Shown one piece after another: positions 1-4,408 of a stretch of DNA of 6,694 nt. Every line of letters starts with the position of its first letter. Position 1 is the first letter of the stretch. The DNA is from Amphritea sp. (lineage in GTDB: Bacteria; Pseudomonadota; Gammaproteobacteria; Pseudomonadales; Balneatricaceae), in contig JAGPUU010000138.1 of NCBI GenBank assembly GCA_018067325.1, forward strand, positions 1-6,694. Direction: 5' to 3'. A model generated the notes under the pieces. That model saw only the letters and a list, made by a program, of their open reading frames with translations, had not been told where the DNA came from and ran no database searches. Made by a program: the position numbers and the translations under genes.

Positions 1-909
1 GGCATCACCCTACTGGCGGTGGTGTATTACCTCAATGCGCAGCTCTATCTGATCGCCCCCGGCTCTGATATGAGTGTTGCCACAGCTATCGCCATCAGCA
101 TCGGCAGCCTGGTTGCTGGCTGGGTTGTTTATACCACCCTCTGCGACTCACCGCTGGGCAAAACACCGGTTCTGCTGGGCCTCATTCTATTTGCTCTGCT
201 GGTACTGTCAGCCTGGGGATTCTCGCTAATTTACAGTGGCAGAGGCGCCTTTATCCACGTTGGCGCGATTATCGGTACGATCATGGTCGGTAACGTATTC
301 CGCGTCATTATGCCGGCACAAAGAGCACTGGTGGGCGCGATTGAAGCCGGTCGAGAACCCGACCCCGCCCTACCCGCTAAAGGGCTGTTACGTTCACGGC
401 ATAACAACTACTTCACCCTGCCCGTACTGTTCATCATGATCAGCAACCATTTCCCCAGTACCTATGGCCATGCCTATAACTGGGCGATTCTGGCGGTGCT
501 GTCCTTTCTCAGCATACTGGTGCGTCACTATTTCAATACCCGCCATGAGACACAGAAACTTGCCTGGGCAATACCGGTGGCCGCGCTGGGGATGATTACG
601 CTGGCATTTGTTGTGGCACCGCAAAAAGCGGTGCAATCCGATACGCAGATTAGTTTTACTCAGGTCCAACAAGTCATCAGCCAACGCTGTACTGTCTGCC
701 ACTCAGCGACTCCTACCTATGCCGGATTCAGTGTCGCCCCACTGGGCGTTATGATGGATACGCCGCAACAAATTCAAGCACTGGCCCCCCTTATTCAGGC
801 CCAGTCGATTTCCACTCAGGCGATGCCATTGGGCAATATCACCCAGATGAGTCAGCAGGAACGTGATCTGTTAGGTGAGTGGATAGCCAAAGGCGCTTTA
901 ATCGAGTGA
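1..909 (+). CDS. puuD: Urate hydroxylase PuuD, membrane-bound with C-terminal cytochrome c domain (5' partial)
   Basis: The reading frame is open from base 1 to the TGA at 907-909 (302 codons), so the N-terminus lies upstream; the GTG at 19 is not the true start. About six hydrophobic segments precede a soluble C-terminal domain. Between them is the conserved loop RSRHNNYFTLPV followed by ISNHFPSTYGHAYNW, typical of the N-terminal membrane domain of PuuD-type urate oxidases. The tail carries a c-type haem motif CTVCH (688-702) and a likely axial Met in QAMPLGN (Met codon 823-825), followed by an ERDLLGEWI helix as in small cytochromes c. Members of this family oxidise urate to 5-hydroxyisourate and pass electrons to the respiratory chain through the haem domain, so no hydrogen peroxide need form. 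This is the purine degradation step before allantoin. A HAD phosphatase gene follows 10 bases downstream. Family assignment is from recognised motifs, not a database search; full-length relatives are about 400 residues. Confidence 0.9.
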   Translation, partial: GITLLAVVYYLNAQLYLIAPGSDMSVATAIAISIGSLVAGWVVYTTLCDSPLGKTPVLLGLILFALLVLSAWGFSLIYSGRGAFIHVGAIIGTIMVGNVFRVIMPAQRALVGAIEAGREPDPALPAKGLLRSRHNNYFTLPVLFIMISNHFPSTYGHAYNWAILAVLSFLSILVRHYFNTRHETQKLAWAIPVAALGMITLAFVVAPQKAVQSDTQISFTQVQQVISQRCTVCHSATPTYAGFSVAPLGVMMDTPQQIQALAPLIQAQSISTQAMPLGNITQMSQQERDLLGEWIAKGALIE

Positions 910-919
910 GTCAGCGCAT

Positions 920-1567
920 ATGAACAGTCTGTTTTTTGATCTGGATGGAACCCTGCTCAATACCCAGGCAGGTATCGCTGAATCAATTCTGGCCGCACTA
1001 ACCCAGCTGGGTCACCCCGAGGCCTCGCCAACGAGTCTGCAAAGTTGTTTTGGCCCGCCGATTCGGGACAGTTTTTCTCGCCTGCTTGAAAGCGATAATG
1101 CAGCGCTGATTGAGCAGGCGGTATCACTCTTCAGAGAACACTATCTGCAACAGGGGATCTATAACTATCAGATATATCCCGGCATTGAAAAATTACTGCA
1201 TCAGCTTGCTAATAGCGCTATACCGCTGCGAGTACTGACGATAAAACCCCAACCCCAGGCCCAATGGCTGTTGGATCATGCAGCGCTAGCGCCTTTGTTC
1301 CAGAGTATTCATGGCAGCGAATTGGATGGCTCCAGAAGTGATAAGTCCCTCCATCTTCTCAGCCTGTTGCAACAGAGCCAATCCCCAGAGGATAAACACT
1401 GGATGATTGGCGACCGCGCCAATGACATCTCAGCGGCTAAGGCCTGCGGCATACATTCCGTTGCCGTCACCTGGGGCTACGGAGAGCTTGCAGAGCTCAG
1501 TGACGCTAACAGTGATTTCATCATCGATAGCCCCCATGAACTGATATCGCTATTAGAGACTGTTTAG
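920..1567 (+). CDS. HAD-superfamily hydrolase, phosphoglycolate-phosphatase-like
   Basis: This is a 215-residue cytoplasmic HAD hydrolase. Motif I is FFDLDGT with nucleophile Asp7 and general acid Asp9. Motif II is LTIKP with Thr107. The motif III lysine is probably Lys142 in SDKSLHL. Motif IV is MIGDRANDI with Asp165 and Asp169. A helical cap lies between motifs I and II (about residues 15-85), the subclass I arrangement of Gph and PpaX relatives, and the length fits that group. Substrate cannot be read from sequence: phosphoglycolate, pyrophosphate, nucleotides or sugar phosphates are all possible. The ATG at 920 is chosen because motif I begins six residues later. A weak GTGAG-like ribosome site overlaps the stop of the urate hydroxylase gene, so the two are probably co-transcribed. 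Purine breakdown through ureidoglycolate yields glyoxylate, which makes a C2-acid link conceivable but unproven. Oddity: motif II reads T-I-K where relatives usually have T-N-K. Confidence 0.85.
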   Translation: MNSLFFDLDGTLLNTQAGIAESILAALTQLGHPEASPTSLQSCFGPPIRDSFSRLLESDNAALIEQAVSLFREHYLQQGIYNYQIYPGIEKLLHQLANSAIPLRVLTIKPQPQAQWLLDHAALAPLFQSIHGSELDGSRSDKSLHLLSLLQQSQSPEDKHWMIGDRANDISAAKACGIHSVAVTWGYGELAELSDANSDFIIDSPHELISLLETV

Positions 1568-1607
1568 CCGAATTAACGCGGCGAGCTTACCTTCCACTTT
1601 CTTTCAC

Positions 1608-1638
1608 AATATGAAATAAGACAGATATTTACTACAAT
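1608..1638 (+). promoter_or_regulatory. Possible promoter and operator dyad before the IclR-type gene
   Basis: An AT-rich inverted repeat, AATAT (1608-1612) and ATATT (1625-1629), contains a second overlapping pair, AAATA (1614-1618) and TATTT (1626-1630). Directly downstream is TACAAT (1633-1638), one mismatch from the sigma-70 -10 consensus. No good -35 hexamer lies at normal spacing; the best is TATGAA at 1610-1615. IclR-family proteins often bind AT-rich dyads at their own promoters, so autoregulation is reasonable. The arms are short and AT-rich, so chance is a serious alternative. Confidence 0.25.
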
Positions 1639-1668
1639 ACGGAAAACTAAAGCTGCATATTAACGCTC

Positions 1669-1672
1669 AGGA
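1669..1672 (+). promoter_or_regulatory. Ribosome binding site of the IclR-type gene
   Basis: AGGA lies nine bases before the ATG at 1682 and supports that start. No other start codon near it has a comparable site. Confidence 0.6.
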
Positions 1673-1681
1673 TTCCGCTCA

Positions 1682-2440
1682 ATGTCAGACGCCAAACCCG
1701 CTAGCCGTATTCAGGTGATCGATCGCGCGACCCAGATTCTCGATGCCATATCCCGATATTCACAACCGGTGACCCTGAAAGTACTCAGCGCCGAAACCGG
1801 ACTCCACCCCTCTACCGCCCACCGGATACTCCACTCGCTGATCGATAATCGCTTTGTCGATCGAAACAGCAACGGTGAATACTGGCTGGGCAACCGGCTA
1901 CTGCAACTCACCAATAAGCGCCATACTGACGTCGATCTGCGGGCCGTCGCCTTACCTTATATGGAACAGTTACGAGATAAGCTGGGCGAGAGTATCAACC
2001 TGACTATCCGTGAAGGCGATGTCGTGATCTATTTTGAACGCGCCATCCCCAACCGTATGATGCATGTCCATCAGCTGGTCGGTAGCCGGGCACCGCTGCA
2101 TGTCACCGGGGTAGGAAAACTGATGCTGGGCATCAGCGGTGAACAGGAAATCATTCGCTATGCCGAACGAACCAACCTGCCCTCCTATACTCAAAACACC
2201 TTCTCATCTCTGCCAACACTGACAGAAGAATGCCTGCAGTCTGCTTCTCGGGGCTATGCCCTGGATAATGAAGAAGCCGAGATCGGCGTCGGCTGTATCG
2301 GTGTGCTCATCTATGATCAGACACAACTGCCGGTGGCGGGTTTATCAATTTCAGCACCTATCGAACGGCGAAATCTGGAGTGGGTAAACGAGCTAATTGA
2401 AGCAGCTTTATCTATCTCCGCCCAATTGGGTTTTAAATAA
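1682..2440 (+). CDS. IclR-family transcriptional regulator
   Basis: A 252-residue protein with the standard IclR layout and length. Residues 10-70 form a winged helix-turn-helix, with recognition helix around LHPSTAHRILHSL (41-53) and wing NGEYWLGNRLLQL. A linker helix (about 83-103, VDLRAVALPYMEQLRDKLGE) leads to the effector-binding domain. That domain shows the conserved APLHVTGVGKLML (137-149), the DNEEAEIGVGCIGVLI stretch (about 195-210) and LSISAP (221-226). Such proteins are dimeric repressors or activators of small catabolic operons. In enterobacteria the family member AllR controls ureide use in response to glyoxylate and allantoin. The adjacent urate hydroxylase gene makes a purine or ureide regulator the leading guess, but the ligand cannot be read from sequence, so no gene name is given. 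The ATG at 1682 fits because the helix-turn-helix starts about ten residues in, as usual. Confidence 0.92.
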   Translation: MSDAKPASRIQVIDRATQILDAISRYSQPVTLKVLSAETGLHPSTAHRILHSLIDNRFVDRNSNGEYWLGNRLLQLTNKRHTDVDLRAVALPYMEQLRDKLGESINLTIREGDVVIYFERAIPNRMMHVHQLVGSRAPLHVTGVGKLMLGISGEQEIIRYAERTNLPSYTQNTFSSLPTLTEECLQSASRGYALDNEEAEIGVGCIGVLIYDQTQLPVAGLSISAPIERRNLEWVNELIEAALSISAQLGFK

Positions 2441-2528
2441 GCTGGACTATGAGCAGTTAGGCATAGAAAACCGGGCTCAAGTCAGCGGGGATAAGTTCAT
2501 CACCACTTTAAGGGAATGTCACACAAAT

Positions 2529-2572
2529 AGGCTACCCTATCCCGACTAACTGATCTAAAGTATAGATAGCCT
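2529..2572. repeat. Inverted repeat with inner hairpin in the intergenic region
   Basis: The arms AGGCTA (2529-2534) and TAGCCT (2567-2572) are perfect complements separated by 32 bases. Inside is a second perfect pair, ATCTA (2553-2557) and TAGAT (2563-2567), with a five-base loop. The last base of the inner pair overlaps the outer right arm, so the two folds are mutually exclusive at that base. There is no T-tract, so this is not a classical terminator. An operator or an RNA fold is possible, as is chance. Confidence 0.35.
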
Positions 2573-2603
2573 GAATGAAGTTAACCTTTTGTAATTTATT
2601 GTA

Positions 2604-2634
2604 TTGTTAGCTGCGGTTCACAGGCTCTGATAAT
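2604..2634 (+). promoter_or_regulatory. Possible sigma-70 promoter for the FecR/CHASE2 gene pair
   Basis: TTGTTA (2604-2609) resembles a -35 box and GATAAT (2629-2634) a -10 box (one mismatch to TATAAT). The 19-base spacer is two longer than optimal, so this is only a candidate. The location, in the AT-rich part of the gap and about 115 bases before the start codon, would give a leader carrying the three hairpins at 2648-2715. Confidence 0.25.
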
Positions 2635-2647
2635 TCATTGAATTAAG

Positions 2648-2715
2648 TTGGTCTGCGTTACTTACCAAACCCAACATAAGCTTTGAAGGCATAAAGCTGA
2701 TGAGTCGGTTTCGAC
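2648..2715 (+). other. Potentially structured 5' leader of the LysM-FecR gene
   Basis: Three perfect short inverted repeats follow one another: TTGGT/ACCAA (2648-2652, 2664-2668; 11-base loop), AGCTTT/AAAGCT (2679-2684, 2693-2698; 8-base loop) and GTCG/CGAC (2704-2707, 2712-2715; 4-base loop). A longer pairing of GCTGA (2696-2700) with TCAGC (2744-2748) could close the last part over the ribosome binding site. I do not recognise a known riboswitch class. The stems are short, so the significance is uncertain. Confidence 0.3.
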
Positions 2716-2736
2716 AACAAGGACTAGCCGTCACGA

Positions 2737-2742
2737 AAGGAA
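2737..2742 (+). promoter_or_regulatory. Ribosome binding site of the LysM-FecR gene
   Basis: AAGGAA lies nine bases before the ATG at 2752. It fixes that start, which also places a signal peptide at the N-terminus. Confidence 0.7.
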
Positions 2743-2751
2743 CTCAGCAAG

Positions 2752-4404
2752 ATGACTGTTAGCCGGTTAGCACTTTGCATCTCTTTTTATTCAGCTATTT
2801 TTGTCACTACTTCTATCGTTGCACCCTCAGCCCAGGCACAAGAGTGGGTATATACCACTGTCGCTGGCGACAACCTCTGGAATCTGAGCGAACAGCACTT
2901 GGACCGGGCCACCCGATTTAAGCAGCTCCAGAAACTCAACAATATTGAAAATCCACGGCAGATGCAGCCCGGCACACGTTTGCGTGTACCGTTAAAGTGG
3001 ATACGCAGCAATCCGGTTCCGGCGGAGATATCCGAAATACGAGGCAAGGCGGAACTCCTTCGAGCCGCTGATAACAGTGTTCAACCGCTTAAAGAGGGTA
3101 GTCAGATCCAGTTGGGTGATCGTGTACGCTCCGGCGCAGATACCACACTGGCCATCCGCTTTGCCGATAACACAGTGCTGACACTCTACAGCGACAGCCT
3201 AATTCGTTTTGATCACCTCAGTGCCCACGGCACAACCGGCATGGTTGATTCCAGATTACACCTGCTGAAAGGTCGAATGGATACCCGGGTCACACCCGCA
3301 TCAGGGCCGGGCTCTCGATTTGAAATAGAAACACCTTCCGCCATCAGTGCCGTTCGGGGGACAGAATACCGGGCAACCGTGGCTGATGAAGGCAAGCTAT
3401 CTAATATCGAAGTAATTCACGGCAAGGTAGTCGTTCGCGGTGCCGACAAGAAAAGACTCATTAAAGCAGGCTACGGTACCCAGGTTGCTGCTGGCACAGC
3501 ACCTATTCCGCCAAAAAAATTGTTACCACCGCCACAGTTTAAAAAACCAGACGGGGCCATCCGTAGTATCAACTGGACCATAAATTGGAAGACCAACGAA
3601 GACGCACGCGGATACCGGATAGAGGTATCAGAAGACGCCAGTTTTAATACCCTTCTATGGCAACAGGTCAGCCAGTATTCCCGTGCTCCTTTGCCCGATA
3701 TCCCCGATGGGAATTACTTTGTTCGTGTCCGTGGGATCGATCAACTTGGACTTGAAGGGCAAAGCAGCGTTCTCGCATTCAGCCTGGACGCCAGGCCACA
3801 ACCACCGGTGCAGCTATCACCCGCAGACAAAAAACTCTTTCGGGGACAATCACCCGAGCTGCAATGGACCGCGTCAGAAGACGCCGCTCGTTATCACCTG
3901 GAGATAGCCACTGATGCCGCATTCAGCAATCTGATTGTGGATGATGACAGCATTCGTGGTAACCGATACGACAGTTCAGCGCTACCGGTTCCCGGCTACT
4001 ATTTCTGGCGTCTGACCAGTATCACGGCAGATAATGAATTCGGGCCAACAGGCCTTATTCGGGAATGGGAGATCAAACCGATTCCCGCTAAAGTTGATGC
4101 ACAAATGAGCTCTTCTGAAGATGGAATGCTGGTCGCTAGCTGGCCATCTGGAGACGCCGGCCAGACTTACCAGGCTCAACTGGCCTACGACAAAGGCTTT
4201 GAAGATCTGCAAACCGATTTGATACTGACCGAGCCAGAAATGAGTTTTCTGCCGGTTAAAAACACAGCGCGTTACCTCAGGGTACGTACTATCGAGACCG
4301 ATGGTTATATCGGCCCCTGGGGAACAACCCAGAAAGTAGTGCCCGTAATCGATTACACGCCTCTGGCCATCTGGGGTTCTTTCCTTATGCTGATTTTGTT
4401 GTAA
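2752..4404 (+). CDS. Exported LysM-FecR domain protein with fibronectin-like repeats
   Basis: A 550-residue envelope protein. Residues 1-29 are a signal peptide with a hydrophobic core and a likely cleavage after AQA. Residues 32-80 are a LysM domain (VYTTVAGDNLWNLSEQ to MQPGTRLRVP), a fold that binds peptidoglycan or other N-acetylglucosamine polymers. Residues about 97-245 match a FecR-type domain, with GKAELLR, EGSQIQLGDRVRSG, TVLTLYSDS, LLKGRMDTRV and the signature TPSAISAVRGTEYRATV. Three related beta-sandwich-like repeats follow (about 270-345, 350-443 and 445-530), each with a strand such as YRIEVSEDASF, YHLEIATDAAF or YQAQLAYDKGF. The protein ends in a short hydrophobic tail (PLAIWGSFLMLILL). 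It is not a classical FecR anti-sigma regulator, because no TonB receptor or sigma factor gene is nearby and the domain is fused to an exported LysM. The next gene starts four bases after the stop, so a periplasmic partner role for the CHASE2 protein is inferred. Confidence 0.85.
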   Translation: MTVSRLALCISFYSAIFVTTSIVAPSAQAQEWVYTTVAGDNLWNLSEQHLDRATRFKQLQKLNNIENPRQMQPGTRLRVPLKWIRSNPVPAEISEIRGKAELLRAADNSVQPLKEGSQIQLGDRVRSGADTTLAIRFADNTVLTLYSDSLIRFDHLSAHGTTGMVDSRLHLLKGRMDTRVTPASGPGSRFEIETPSAISAVRGTEYRATVADEGKLSNIEVIHGKVVVRGADKKRLIKAGYGTQVAAGTAPIPPKKLLPPPQFKKPDGAIRSINWTINWKTNEDARGYRIEVSEDASFNTLLWQQVSQYSRAPLPDIPDGNYFVRVRGIDQLGLEGQSSVLAFSLDARPQPPVQLSPADKKLFRGQSPELQWTASEDAARYHLEIATDAAFSNLIVDDDSIRGNRYDSSALPVPGYYFWRLTSITADNEFGPTGLIREWEIKPIPAKVDAQMSSSEDGMLVASWPSGDAGQTYQAQLAYDKGFEDLQTDLILTEPEMSFLPVKNTARYLRVRTIETDGYIGPWGTTQKVVPVIDYTPLAIWGSFLMLILL

Positions 4405-4408
4405 ACAT

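Larger units (their letters stand above)
2441..2751. other. Intergenic region between catabolic and signalling genes
   Basis: I see no convincing ORF on either strand in these 311 bases. Contents are an inverted repeat AGGCTA/TAGCCT (2529-2534 and 2567-2572), an inner hairpin ATCTA/TAGAT (2553-2557 and 2563-2567), an AT-rich stretch with promoter-like hexamers (about 2580-2646), three small hairpins (2648-2715) and a ribosome binding site. No clear rho-independent terminator follows the IclR-type gene: the palindrome CCCAATTGGG before TTTT at its end gives only a three-pair stem. The change of gene function, the gap length and the AT-rich stretch suggest that a new transcript starts here. Confidence 0.6.

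Noticed and set aside
394..702. 102-codon minus-strand open frame inside the urate hydroxylase gene
   Set aside because: It is fully covered by a well-supported gene on the other strand and its translation shows no recognisable domain. It is a shadow frame.
1567..1582. GCCG/CGGC hairpin just after the HAD gene
   Set aside because: The stem has four pairs with an eight-base loop and no T-tract follows, so it does not qualify as a terminator.
2421..2434. Palindrome CCCAATTGGG followed by TTTT as a terminator of the IclR-type gene
   Set aside because: As a hairpin it has only three G-C pairs around a four-base loop, and it lies inside the coding end. That is too weak for a rho-independent terminator.
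2697..2738. CTGATGA followed by a small hairpin and, further on, CGAAA, resembling a hammerhead ribozyme core
   Set aside because: The hairpin GTCG/CGAC is followed by AACA instead of the required GAAA. Using the later GAAA at 2735-2738 needs a bulged stem II, and I found no convincing stem III with a cleavage site. The resemblance is probably chance.
3046..3480. FecR domain as a classical iron-dicitrate anti-sigma regulator
   Set aside because: There is no sigma factor or TonB-dependent receptor gene nearby. The protein has a signal peptide and LysM rather than an N-terminal cytoplasmic anti-sigma part with one membrane helix.
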